A stretch of DNA of 64,000 nt from Symsagittifera roscoffensis (Eukaryota > Xenacoelomorpha > Acoela > Convolutidae): positions 47,171,283 to 47,235,282 of the forward strand of contig NC_087062.1 of assembly GCF_963678635.1 (NCBI RefSeq). The letters are read 5' to 3'. Below are positions 28,301 through 40,735 of this stretch, one piece after another. The position numbers and the translations under genes were made by a program. The notes under the pieces are model-generated. The model made no database searches and was not told where the DNA came from. It worked only from the letters and a program-made list of their open reading frames with translations. Numbering within the stretch: the stretch's first letter is position 1; each line of letters opens with the position of its first letter.

Positions 28301-30715
28301 CATTTTCCAGGACAGTGTGTGGCTAGTTAGGAAGTCTTGATGAGTTCATTGTTGTTCCAATCATCAATTTCACTGGGTTAGCGATCGTTGCAGAAGCGGA
28401 TTTGTGCTGTGGCGATTTTTGTCCCAAGAAAGTTGTCGTCACAAATTGGTAGTTTCCACTAGCTTCTGGTCTTGGCTACTGAATGTTCTTTCAGTTTTGA
28501 CATCTTTGAAATATACAGCGACCGTTTTTTTGGTTGTTAATACGTTGTGGGTTTGCTGACAACTCTTGGGATTACTAAGTCTTTGATTTTGGTCTTTATG
28601 TTTCTGAAATATGTCTTTTTTTGTGTTTGTTCTTGATGCGATCTTTTGTGGTACAAATTTTTTCATTTTCCAGGACAGTGTGTGGCTAGTTAAGAAGTCT
28701 TGATGAGTTCATTGTTGTTCCAATCATCAATTTCACTGGGTTCGCGATCGTTGCAGAAGCGGATTTGTGCTGTGGTGATTTTTGTCCGAAGAAAGTTGTC
28801 CTCACAAATTGGTAGTTTCCACTACCTTCTGGTCTTGGTTAATGAATGCTTCTTCAGTTTTGACATCTTTGAAATGGGCAGCGCTGATTTTTTGGCTGGT
28901 TAATGCGCTTTGGGTATGTTGACTGTTCATGGGATTTCTGGATTTTGGTGTTTATGTTTCTGAAATACTTCTTTTTTTGTGTTTGTTCTTGATACGATCT
29001 TTTGTGGTACAAATTTTTTCATTTTCCAGGACAGTGTGTGGCTAGTTAAGAAGTCTTGATGAGTTAATTGTTGTTCCAATCATCAATCTCACTGGGTTAG
29101 CGATCGTTGCAGAAGCGGATTTGAGCTGTGGCGATTTTTGTCCCAAGAAAGTTGTCGTCACAAATTGGTAGTTTCCACTAGCTTCTGGTCTCGGCTACTG
29201 AATGTTCCTTCAGTTTTGACATCTTTGAAATATACAGCGACAGTTTTTTTGGTTGTTAATACGTTGTGGGTTTGCTGACAATTCTTGGGAGTACTAAGTC
29301 TTTGATTTTGGTCTTTTTGTTTCTGAAATATGTCTTTTTTTGTGTTTGTTCTTGATGCGATCTTTTGTGGTACAAATTTTTTCATTTTCCAGGACAGTGT
29401 GTGGCTAGTTAAGAAGTCTTGATGAGTTCATTGTTGTTCCAATCATCAATTTCACTGGGTTAGCGATCGTTGCAGAAGCGGATTTGTGCTGTGGCGATTT
29501 TTGTCCCAAGAAAGTTGTCGTCACAAATTGGTAGTTTCCACTAGCTTCTGGTCTTGGCTACTGAATGTTCCTTCAGTTTTGACATCTTTGAAATATACAG
29601 CGACAGTTTTTTTGGTTGTTAATACGTTGTGGGTTTGCTGACAATTCTTGGGATTACTAAGTCTTAGATTTTGGTCTTTATGTTTCTGAAATATGTCTTT
29701 TTTTGTGTTTGTTCTTGATGCGATCTTTTGTGGTACAAATTTTTTCATTTTCCAGGACAGTGTGTGGCTAGTTAAGAAGTCTTGATGAGTTCATTGTTGT
29801 TCCAATCATCAATTTCACTGGGTTCGCGATCGTTGCAGAAGCGGATTTGTGCTGTGGCGATTTTTGTCCCAAGAAAGTTGTCGTCACAAATTGGTAGTTT
29901 CCACTACCTTCTGGTCTTGGTTAATGAATGCTTCTTCAGTTTTGACATCTTTGAAATGGGCAGCGCTAATTTTTTGGCTGGTTAATGCGCTTTGGGTATG
30001 TTGACTGTTCATGGGATTTCTTGATTTTGGTCTTTTTGTTTCTGAAATATGTCTTTTTTTGTGTTTGTTCTTGATGCGATCTTTTGTGGTACAAATTTTT
30101 TCATTTTCCAGGACAGTGTGTGGCTAGTTAAGAAGTCTTGATGAGTTCATTGTTGTTCCAATCATCAATTTCACTGGGTTAGCGATCGTTGCAGAAGCGG
30201 ATTTGTGCTGTGGCGATTTTTGTCCCAAGAAAGTTGTCGTCACAAATTGGTAGTTTCCACTAGCTTCTGGTCTTGGCTACTGAATGTTCCTTCAGTTTTG
30301 ACATCTTTGAAATATACAGCGACAGTTTTTTTGTTTTTTAATACGTTGTGGGTTTGCTGACAATTCTTGGGATTACTAAGTCTTAGATTTTGGTCTTTAT
30401 GTTTCTGAAATATGTCTTTTTTTGTGTTTGTTCTTGATGCGATCTTTTGTGGTACAAATTTTTTCATTTTCCAGGACAGTGTGTGGCTAGTTGAGAAGTC
30501 TTGATGAGTTCATTGTTGTTCCAATCATCAATTTCACTGGGTTCGCGATCGTTGCAGAAGCGGATTTGTGCTGTGGCGATTTTTGTCCCAAGAAAGTTGT
30601 CGTCACAAATTGGTAGTTTCCACTAGCTTCTGGTCTTGGCTACTGAATGTTCCTTCAGTTTTGACATCTTTGAAATATACAGCGACAGTTTTTTTTGTTG
30701 TTAATACGTGGTGGG
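22303..30715. repeat. 25-monomer HOR block, copy 2 (right end rearranged)
   Basis: Near-identical partner of the 13,240-22,302 block. Correspondence holds to about 30,700. There a monomer changes to GAAACACTTCTTTT with GATACGATC and continues as a copy of sequence from about 28,965 onward (offset about 1,806 bp). The second copy therefore lacks the end of the first, and its last ~650 bp are replaced by material duplicated from within itself. Confidence 0.88.
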
Positions 30716-31199
30716 TTTGCTGACAATTCTTGGGATTACTAAGTCTTAGATTTTGGTCTTTATGTTTCTGAAACACTTCTTTTTTTTGTGTTTGTTCTTG
30801 ATACGATCTTTTGTGGTACAAATTTTTTCATTTTCCAGGACAGTGTGTGGCTAGTTAAGAAGTCTTGATGAGTTCATTGTTGTTCCAATCATCAATCTCA
30901 CTGGGTTAGCGATCGTTGCAGAAGCGGATTTGTGCTGTGGCGATTTTTGTCCCAAGAAAGTTGTCGTCACAAATTGGTAGTTTCCACTAGCTTCTGGTCT
31001 CGGCTACTGAATGTTCCTTCAGTTTTGACATCTTTGAAATATACAGCGACAGTTTTTTTTGGTTGTTAATACGTTGTGGGTTTGCTGACAATTCTTGGGA
31101 GTACTAAGTCTTTGATTTTGGTCTTTATGTTTCTGAAATATGTCTTTTTTTGTGTTTGTTCTTGATGCGATCTTTTGTGGTACAAATTTTTTCATTTTC

Positions 31200-32640
31200 C
31201 AGGACAGTGTGTGGCTAGTTAAGAAGTCTTGATGAGTTCATTGTTGTTCCAATCATCAATTTCACTGGGTTCGCGATCGTTGCAGAAGCGGATTTGTGCT
31301 GTGGTGATTTTTGTCCGAAGAAAGTTGTCCTCACAAATTGGTAGTTTCCACTACCTTCTGGTCTTGGTTAATGAATGCTTCTTCAGTTTTGACATCTTTG
31401 AAATGGGCAGCGCTGATTTTTTGGCTGGTTAATGCGCTTTGGGTATGTTGACTGTTCATGGGATTTCTGGATTTTGGTGTTTATGTTTCTGAAATACTTC
31501 TTTTTTTGTGTTTGTTCTTGATGCGATCTTTTGTGGTACAAATTTTTTCATTTTCCAGGACAGTGTGTGGCTAGTTAAGAAGTCTTGATGAGTTAATTAT
31601 TGTTCCAATCATCAATTCTAATGGGTTAGCGATCGTTGCAGTAGCGGATTTGCGCTGTGGTGATTTTTTGTCCGAAGAAAGTTGTCGTCACAATTTCGTA
31701 GTTTCCACTAGATTCTGGTCTTGGCTACTGAATGTTTCTTCAGTTTTGACACTTTTGAAATAAACAGCGACATTTTTTTGGGTTGTTCATGCGTTGTGGG
31801 GTTGCTGACAGTTCATGGGAGTACTAAGTTTTCGATTCTGGTCTTTATGTTCCTGAAATATGTCTTCTGTGTTTGTTCTTGATACGATCTTTTGTTTTAC
31901 AGTTTTTTTCATTTTCCAGGACAGTGTGTGGCTAGTTAAGAAGTCTTGATGAGTTCATTGTTGTTCCAATCATCAATTTCACTGGGTTAGCGATCGTTGC
32001 AGAAGCGGATTTGTGCTGTGGTGATTTTTGTCCGAAGAAAGTTGTCGTCACAAATTGGTAGTTTCCACTACCTTCTGGTCTTGGTTAATGAATGCTTCTT
32101 CAGTTTTGACATCTTTGAAATGGGCAGCGCTGATTTTTTGGCTGGTTAATGCGCTTTGGGTATGTTGACTGTTCATGGGATTTCTGGATTTTGGTGTTTA
32201 TGTTTCTGAAATACTTCTTTTTTTGTGTTTGTTCTTGATGCGATCTTTTGTGGTACAAATTTTTTCATTTTCCAGGACAGTGTGTGGCTAGTTAAGAAGT
32301 CTTGATGAGTTAATTGTTGTTCCAATCATCAATTCTAATGGGTTAGCGATCGTTGCAGTAGCGGATTTGCGCTGTGGTGATTTTTTGTCCGAAGAAAGTT
32401 GTCGTCACAATTTCGTAGTTTCCACTAGCTTCTGGTCTTGGCTACTGAATGTTTCTTCAGTTTTGACACTTTTGAAATAAACAGCGACATTTTTTTGGGT
32501 TGTTCATGCGTTGTGGGGTTGCTGACAGTTCATGGGAGTACTAAGTTTTCGATTTTGGTCTTTATGTTCCTGAAAAATGTCTTCTGTGTTTGTTCTTGAT
32601 GCGATCTTTTGTGGTACAATTTTTTTCATTTTCCAGGACA
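31200..32640. repeat. ~720-bp dimer HOR, two copies
   Basis: A GGGCAGCGCT-type monomer is followed by a diverged monomer with AATTCTAATGGGTTAGCG, GCAGTAGCGG, CACAATTTCGTAG and GGGTTGTTCATGCG. The pair appears twice, with the AATTCTAATGGG variant at about 31,610 and about 32,330 (717-bp offset). This tract is the transition from the homogenised left part to the more diverged right part of the array. Confidence 0.82.
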
Positions 32641-34020
32641 GTGTGTGGCTAGTTAAGAAGTCTTGATGAGCGCATTGGTGTTCCAATCATCAGTTCTACT
32701 AGGTTAGCGATCGTTGCAGAAGCGGATTTGCGCTGTGGTGATTTTTTGCCCGAAGAAAGTTGTCGTCACAAATTCGTAGTTTCCACTAGCTTCTGGTCTT
32801 GGCTACTGAATTTTTTTTCAGTTTTGACATTTTTGAAATAAACAGCGACATTTTTTTGGGTTTTTAATGCGTTGTGGGTTTGCTGACAGTTCATGGGAGT
32901 ACTAAGTTTTCGATTTTGGTCTTAATGTTCCTGAAATATGTTTTCTGTGTTTGTTCTTGATGCGATCTTTTGTGGTACAAATTTTTTCATTTTTCAGGAC
33001 ACTGTGTGGCTAGTTAAGCCATCTTGATGTTTTCATTGTTGTTCCATTCATCAGTTCTACTCAGTTAACGATCGTTGCGGAAGCGGATTTGCTCTGTGGT
33101 AATTTTTTGTCCGAAAAAAGTTCTCGTCAAAAATTGGTAGTTTCCATTAGCTTCTGGTCTTGGTTACTGAATGCTTTTCAGTTTTGACATCTTTGAAATG
33201 GGCAGCGCTGCTTTTTTGGTTTGTTAATGCGTTTTGGGTGTGCTGACTGTTCATTGGACTTCTGGGTTTTAGATTTTGGTATTTATGTTTCTGAAATATG
33301 TCTTTTTTGTGTTCATCCTTGATGCGATTTTTTGTGGTACAAATTTTTTCATTTTCCAGGACAGTGTGTGGCTAGTTAAGAAGTGTTGATTAGTTCATTA
33401 ATGTTCCATTCATCAGTTCTACTCGGTTAGCAATCGTTGCAGAAGCGGATTTTCTCTGTGGTAATTTTTTGTCCGAAAAAAGTTCTCGTCACAAATTGGT
33501 GAATTCCATTAGCTTCTGGTCTTGGTTACTGAATGCTTCTTCAGTTTTGACATCTTTGAAAAACGCAGCGCTGCTTTTTTGGTTTATTAATGCGTTTTGG
33601 GTATGTTGATTGTTCATTGGACATCTGGGTTTTGGATTTTGGTACTTATGTTTCTGAAATATGTCTTTTTTGTGTTCATCCTTGTTGCGATTTTTTGTGG
33701 TACAATTTTTTTCAATTTCCAGGACAGTGTGTGGCTAGTTAAGAAGTCTTGATGAGTTCATTGTTGTTCCAATCATCAATTCTACTGGGTTAGCGATCGT
33801 TGCAGAAGCGGATTTGCGCTTTGGTGATTTTTTGTCCGAAGAAAGTTGTCATAAATTGGTAGTTTCTACTAGCTTCTGGTCTTGGCTTCAGATTGTTTCT
33901 TCAGTTTTGACATCTTTGAAGTACACAGCGACATTTTTTTTTGGGTTGTTATTGCGTTGTGGGTTTGCTGACAGTTCATGGGAGTACTAAGTTTTTGATT
34001 TTGGTCTTTATATTTCTGAA
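32475..34020. repeat. Satellite segment duplicated at 36,825-38,370 (copy 1)
   Basis: About 1.5 kb matches the stretch starting near 36,825 at an offset of about 4,349 bp (12 monomers). Shared variants in order are GGGTTGTTCATGCG (32,497 and 36,846), TGTCTTCTGTGTTTG, GTTAAGCCATCTTGATG, GGGCAGCGCTGC with GGTGTGCTGAC, and AAGTGTTGATTAGTTC. Similarity stops near 34,020 where the next monomers differ. Confidence 0.82.
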
Positions 34021-36520
34021 ATATGTCTTTTTTGTGTTCATCCTTGATGCGATTTTTTGTGGTACAAATTTTTTCATTTTCCAGGACAGTGTGTGGCTAG
34101 TTAAGAAGTGTTGATTAGTTCATTAATGTTCCATTCATCAGTTCTACTCGGTTAGCAATCGTTGCAGAAGCGGATTTTCTCTGTGGTAATTTTTTGTCCG
34201 AAAAAAGTTCTCGTCACAAATTGGTGAATTCCATTAGCTTCTGGTCTTGGTTACTGAATGCTTCTTCAGTTTTGACATCTTTGAAAAACGCAGCGCTGCT
34301 TTTTTGGTTTATTAATGCGTTTTGGGTATGTTGATTGTTCATTGGACTTCTGGGTTTTGGATTTTGGTACTTATGTTTCTGAAATATGTCTTTTTTGTGT
34401 TCATCCTTGTTGCGATTTTTTGTGGTACAATTTTTTTCAATTTCCAGGACAGTGTGTGGCTAGTTAAGAAGTCTTGATGAGTTCATTGTTGTTCCAATCA
34501 TCAATTCTACTGGGTTAGCGATCGTTGCAGAAGCGGATTTGCGCTTTGGTGATTTTTTGTCCGAAGAAAGTTGTCATAAATTGGTAGTTTCTACTAGCTT
34601 CTGGTCTTGGCTTCAGATTGTTTCTTCAGTTTTGACATCTTTGAAGTACACAGCGACATTTTTTTTGGGTTGTTATTGCGTTGTGGGTTTGCTGACAGTT
34701 CATGGGAGTACTAAGTTTTTGATTTTGGTCTTTATATTTCTGAAATATGTCTTTTTTGTGTTCATCCTTGATGCGATTTTTTGTGGTACAAATTTTTTCA
34801 TTTTCCAGGACAGTGTGTGGCTAGTTAAGAAGTGTTGATTAGTTCATTAATGTTCCATTCATCAGTTCTACTCGGTTAGCAATCGTTGCAGAAGCGGATT
34901 TTCTCTGTGGTAATTTTTTGTCCGAAAAAAGTTCTCGTCACAAATTGGTGAATTCCATTAGCTTCTGGTCTTGGTTACTGAATGCTTCTTCAGTTTTGAC
35001 ATCTTTGAAAAACGCAGCGCTGCTTTTTTGGTTTATTAATGCGTTTTGGGTATGTTGATTGTTCATTGGACTTCTGGGTTTTGGATTTTGGTACTTATGT
35101 TTCTGAAATATGTCTTTTTTGTGTTCATCCTTGTTGCGATTTTTTGTGGTACAATTTTTTTCAATTTCCAGGACAGTGTGTGGCTAGTTAAGAAGTCTTG
35201 ATGAGTTCATTGTTGTTCCAATCATCAATTCTACTGGGTTAGCGATCGCTGCAGAAGCGGATTTGCGCTTTGGTGATTTTTTGTCCGAAGAAAGTTGTCA
35301 TAAATTGGTAGTTTCTACTAGCTTCTGGTCTTGGCTTCAGATTGTTTCTTCAGTTTTGACATCTTTGAAGTACACAGCGACATTTTTTTGGGTTGTTATT
35401 GCGTTGTGGGTTTGCTGACAGTTCATGGGAGTACTAAGTTTTTGATTTTGGTCTTTATATTTCTGAAATATGTCTTTTTTTGTGTTTGTTCTTGATGCAA
35501 TCTCTTGTGGTACAAATTTTTTCATTTTTCAGGACACTATGTGGCTAGTTAAGTCATCTTGATGTGTTCATTATTGTTCCATTCATCAACTGTACTGGGT
35601 TAGCGGTCGTTGCAGAAGCGGATTTTCGCTGTGATGATTTTCTGTCTGAAAAAAGTTGTCGTCACAACTTGGTAGTTTCCACTAGCGTCTGGTCTCGGCT
35701 AATGAATGTTTCTTCAGTTTTGACATCTTTGAAGTACACAGCGACATTTTTTTTGGGTTGTTATTGCGTTGTGGGTTTGCTGACAGTTCATGGGAGTACT
35801 AAGTTTTTGATTTTGGTCTTTATATTTCTGAAATATGTCTTTTTTTGTGTTCATCCTTGATGCGATTTTTTGTGGTACAAATTTTTTCATTTTCCAGGAC
35901 AGTGTGTGGCTAGTTAAGAAGTGTTGATTAGTTCATTAATGTTCCATTCATCAGTTCTACTCGGTTAGCAATCGTTGCAGAAGCGGATTTTCTCTGTGGT
36001 AATTTTTTGTCCGAAAAAAGTTCTCGTCACAAATTGGTGAATTCCATTAGCTTCTGGTCTTGGTTACTGAATGCTTCTTCAGTTTTGACATCTTTGAAAA
36101 ACGCAGCGCTGCTTTTTTGGTTTATTAATGCGTTTTGGGTATGTTGATTGTTCATTGGACTTCTGGGTTTTGGATTTTGGAACTTATGTTTCTGAAATAT
36201 GTCTTTTTTGTGTTCATCCTTGTTGCGATTTTTTGTGGTACAATTTTTTTCAATTTCCAGGACAGTGTGTGGCTAGTTAAGAAGTCTTGATGAGTTCATT
36301 GTTGTTCCAATCATCAATTCTACTGGGTTAGCGATCGTTGCAGAAGCGGATTTGCGCTTTGGTGATTTTTTGTCCGAAGAAAGTTGTCATAAATTGGTAG
36401 TTTCTACTAGCTTCTGGTCTTGGCTTCAGATTGTTTCTTCAGTTTTGACATCTTTGAAGTACACAGCGACATTTTTTTTGGGTTGTTAATGCGTTGTCGG
36501 TTTGCTGACAGTTCTTGGGA
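33355..36520. repeat. ~726-bp dimer HOR with AAGTGTTGATTAG monomers
   Basis: The AAGTGTTGATTAG monomer occurs at 33,383, 34,109, 34,832 and 35,921 (spacings 726, 723 and 1,089) and again at 37,734. It alternates with a monomer carrying GTTGTCATAAATTGG (a 5-bp shortening of the usual GTTGTCGTCACAAATTGG) and GGCTTCAGATTG. The 1,089 step contains an extra monomer with GTTCATTATTGTTCC and CAACTGTACTGGG at about 35,550-35,880. Both strands show ORFs of up to about 99 codons in this tract, but these follow the repeat and have no recognisable domain. Confidence 0.85.
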
Positions 36521-39005
36521 GTACTAAGTTTTTGACTTTGGTCTTTATGTTTCTGAAATATGTCTTTTTTGCGTTTGTTCTTGATGCGATCTTTTGTGGT
36601 ACAAGTTTTCTTTTCATTTTTCAGGACACTGTATGGCTATTTAAGTCATCTTGATGTGTTCATTATTGTTCCATTCGTCAGTTCTATTGGGTTAGAGATC
36701 GTTGCAGAAGCGGATTTGCTCTGTGGTAATTTTTTATCCCAAAAAAGTTGTCGTCACAAATTGGTAGTTTCCACTAGCTTCTGGTCTTGGCTACTGAGTG
36801 TTTCTTCAGTTTTGACATCTTTGAAATAAACAGCGACATTTTTTTGGGTTGTTCATGCGTTGTGGGGTTGCTGACAGTTCATGGGAGTACTAAGTTTTCG
36901 ATTTTGGTCTTTATGTTCCTGAAATATGTCTTCTGTGTTTGTTCTTGATGCGATCTTTTGTGGTACAACTTTTTTCATTTTCCAGGACAGTGTGTGGCTA
37001 GTTAAGAAGTCTTGATGAGCTCATTGGTGATCCAATCATCAGTTCTACTAGGTTAGCGATCGTTGCAGAAGCGGATTTTTGCTGTGGTGATTTTTTGCCC
37101 GAAGAAAGTTGTCGTCACAAATTCGTAGTTTCCACTAGCTTCTGGTCTTGGCTACTGATTTTGTTTTTCAGTTTTGACATTTTTGAAATAAACAGCGACA
37201 TTTTTTTGGGTTTTTAATGCGTTGTGGGTTTGCTGACAGTTCATGGGAGTACTAAGTTTTCGATTTTGGTCTTAATGTTCCTGAAATATGTTTTCTGTGT
37301 TTGTTCTTGATGCGATCTTTTGTGGTACAAATTTTTTCATTTTTCAGGACACTGTGTGGCTAGTTAAGCCATCTTGATGTTTTCATTGTTGTTCCATTCA
37401 TCAGTTCTACTCAGTTAGCGATCGTTGCGGAAGCGGATTTGCTCTGTGGTAATTTTTCGTCCGAAAAAAGTTCTCGTCAAAAATTGGTAGTTTCCATTAG
37501 CTTCTGGTCTTGGTTACTGAATGCTTCTTCAGTTTTGACATCTTTGAAATGGGCAGCGCTGCTTTTTTGGTTTGTTATTGCGTTTTGGGTGTGCTGACTG
37601 TTCATTGGACTTCTGGGTTTTAGATTTTGGTATTTATGTTTCTGAAATATGTCTTTTTTGTGTTCATCTTTGATGCGATTTTTTGTGGTACAAATTTTTT
37701 CATTTTCCAGGACAGTGTGTGGCTAGTTAAGAAGTGTTGATTAGTTCATTAATGTTCCATTCATCAGTTCTACTCGGTTAGCGATCGTTGCAGAAGCGGA
37801 TTTTCTCTGTGGTAATTTTTTGTCCGAAAAAAGTTCTCGTCACAAATTGGTGAATTCCATTAGCTTCTGGTCTTGGTTACTGAATGCTTCTTCAGTTTTG
37901 ACATCTTTGAAAAACGCAGCGCTGCTTTTTTGGTTTGTTAATGCGTTTTGGGTATGTTGATTGTTCATTGGACTTCTGGGTTTTGGATTTTGGTACTTAT
38001 GTTTCTGAAATATGTCTTTTTTGTGTTCATCCTTGATGCGATTTTTTGTGGTACAATTTTTTTCAATTTCCAGGACAGTGTGTGGCTAGTTAAGAAGTCT
38101 TGATGAGTTCATTGTTGTTCCAATCATCAATTCTACTGGGTTAGCGATCGTTTCAGAAGCGGATTTGCGCTTTGGTGATTTTTTGTCCGAAGAAAGTTGT
38201 CATAAATTGGTAGTTTCTACTAGCTTCTGGTCTTGGCTTCAGATTGTTTCTTCAGTTTTGACATCTTTGAAGTACACAGCGACATTTTTTTTGGGTTGTT
38301 AATGCGTTGTGGGTTTGCTGACAGTTCATGGGAGTACTAAGTTTTTGATTTTGGTCTTTATATTTCTGAAATATGTCTTTTTTTGTGTTTGTTCTTGATG
38401 CGATCTCTTGTGGTACAAATTTTTTCATTTTTCAGGACACTGTGTGGCTAGTTAAGTCATCTTGATGTGTTCATTATTGTTCCATTCATCAACTGTACTA
38501 GGTTAGCGATCGTTGCAGAAGCGGATTTGCGCTGTGATGATTTTCTGTCTGAAAAAAGTTGTCGTCACAACTTGGTAGTTTCCACTAGCGTCTGATCTCG
38601 GCTAATGAATGTTTCTTCAGTTTTGACAACCAAAAAATACAGCGACACTTTTTTGGTTTGTTATTGCGCCGTGGGTTTGCTGACAGTTCTTGGGAGTACT
38701 AAGTTTTTGACTTTGGTCTTTATGTTTCTGAAATATGTCTTTTTTGCGTTTGTTCTTGATGCGATCTTTTGTGGTACAAGTTTTCTTTTCATTTTTCAGG
38801 ACACTGTATGGCTATTTAAGTCATCTTGATGTGTTCATTATTATTCCATTCGTCAGTTCTATTGGGTTAGAGATCGTTGCAGAAGCGGATTTGCTCTGTG
38901 GTAATTTTTTATCCCAAAAAAGTTGTCGTCACAAATTGGTAGTTTCCACTAGCTTCTGGTCTTGGCTACTGAGTGTTTCTTCAGTTTTGACATCTTTGAA
39001 ATACA
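36520..39005. repeat. Mosaic satellite tract assembled from upstream blocks
   Basis: From about 36,825 to 38,370 this copies 32,475-34,020. From about 38,380 to 38,620 it switches to a copy of 35,470-35,720 (offset about 2,901 bp, variants GATCTCTTGTGG and CATCAACTGTACT). The 36,520-36,830 monomer (TGCGTTTGTTCTTG, CTGTATGGCTATTTAAG) recurs at 38,695-39,005 (offset 2,175 bp, six monomers). The offsets are multiples of the monomer, as expected of unequal exchange. Confidence 0.8.
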
Positions 39006-40372
39006 CAGCGACATTTTTTGGGTTGTTAATGCGTTGTGGGTTCCTGGGAGTACTAGGTTTTTGATTTTGGTTTTTATGTTTCTGAAATATGTCTTTTTTA
39101 TGTTTGTTCTTGATGCGATCTTTTGTGGTACAATTTTTTTCATTTTTCAGGACACTGTGTGGCTGGTTAAATCATCTTGATGTTTTCATTGTTTTTCCAT
39201 TCATCAGTTCTACTAGGTTAGCGATCGTTGCAGAAGCAGATTTGCGCTGTGGTGAATTTTTGTCCGAAGAAAGTTGTCGTCACAAATTGGTAGTTTCCAC
39301 TAGCTTCTGATCTTGGCTACTGAATGCTTCTTCAGTTTTGACACATCTTTGAAATACGCAGCGCTGCTTTTTTGGTTTGTTAATGCGTTGTGGGTATACT
39401 GGTTGTTCCTGGGAGTTCTGGGGTTTGGATTTTGGTGTTTATATTTCTGAAATATGTCATTTTTTGTGTTAATCCTTGATGCAATCTTTTGTGGTTCAAA
39501 TTTTTTCATTTTTCAGGACATTGTGTGGCTAGTTAAATTATCTTGATGTGTTCATTGTTGTTCCATTCACAAGTTCTACTAGTTTAGCTATCGTTGCATA
39601 AGCGGATTTGCTCGGTGGTAATTTTTTGTCCGAAAAAAGTTGTCACAACTTGGTAGTTTCCACTAGCTTCTGGTCTTGGCTACTGAATGCTTCTTCAGTT
39701 TTGACACAACTTTCAAATACGCAGCGCTGCTTTTTTGGTTTTTTAATGCGGTTGTGGGTATACTGACTGTTCCTGGGAGTTCTGGGGTTTGGATTTTGGT
39801 GTTTATGTTTCTGAAATATATCTTTTTTTGTGTTCATCCTTGATGCGATTTTTTGTGGTACAAATTTTTTCCTTTTCCAGGACAGTGTGTGGCTAGTTAA
39901 GAAGTCTTGATGAGTTCATTGTTGTTCCAATCATCAATTCTACTGAGTTAGCGATTGTTGCAGAAGCGGATTTGCGCTGTGGTGATTTTTTGTCCGAAGA
40001 AAGTTGTCGTCAAAAATTGGTAGTTTCCACTAGCTTCTGGTCTTGGCTACTGAATCATTCTTCAGTTTTGACATCTTTGAAATACACAGCGATATTTTTT
40101 TTGGGTTGTTAATGCCTTGAGGGTTTTCTGACAGTTCATGGGAGTACTAATTTTTTGATTTTGGTCTTTTTGTTTCTGAAATATGTCATTTTTTGTGTTT
40201 ATCCTTGATGCGATCTTTTGTGGTACAAATTTTTTCATTTTTCAGGACATTGTGTGGCTAGTTACATCATCTTGATGTGTTCATTGTTGTTCCATTCAGC
40301 AGTTCTACTGGGTTAGCTATCGTTGCAGAAGCAAATTTGCGCTGTGGTGATTTTTTTCCGAAAAAAGTTGTC

Positions 40373-40735
40373 GTCACACTACTGGCAGTTTTTCTTTCTT
40401 TTTGGTCTTGACTACCAGACATTCCTCTTTTTCATAAATTTGAATGACAGAGCTGCCTTTTTGGGGTTGATAATGCATTTTTAACTTCTTGATGTTACCT
40501 GGGAGTGCTTAATATTAGTTCTCAGTTTTTTTCTGTGGAATCATGTCTTTTTATGTGTCTATCAGTGATGTGGTTTTTCTCGTTACAAGTTTTTCCATTT
40601 TGATCACAGCGTCTGGCTGATATTATCTTTTCGATGTGCTCATTTTTTTTTCACTTATTCAGTTCTACTAGGGTAGTGGTCATTGCGCTAGTGAATTTGA
40701 ACTGGAGTGTTTTTGTCTCATTAAAGTTATCACAA
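40373..40735. repeat. Type B satellite monomer 1
   Basis: It keeps the order of landmarks but most words differ: TACTGGCAG replaced by CTACTGGCAG, CATAAATTTGAA, GACAGAGCTGCC, TTTTTGGGGTTGATAATGC, TTACCTGGGAGTGC, TCATGTCTTTTTATGTG, GTCTGGCTGATATT and GCGCTAGTGAATTTGAACTGG. The total length is close to a normal monomer, so it is an old sister lineage and not an insertion. Confidence 0.85.

Noticed and set aside
1275-31432. Recurrent 65-75 codon ORFs in the 363-bp satellite on both strands (minus frame beginning MKKFVPQKIASRTNTKK, plus frame beginning MMSSLLFQSSISLGSRSLQK)
   Set aside because: They repeat with the monomer, switch frame with T-run length (6 to 9 T), are broken in many copies and show no known domain. 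They are treated as by-products of a stop-poor repeat.
34539-39310. ORFs of about 90-109 codons in the diverged satellite
   Set aside because: They span monomer landmarks in the same way as the shorter ones and recur only where HORs recur. The hydrophobic residues come from T-rich codons, not from a membrane-protein design.
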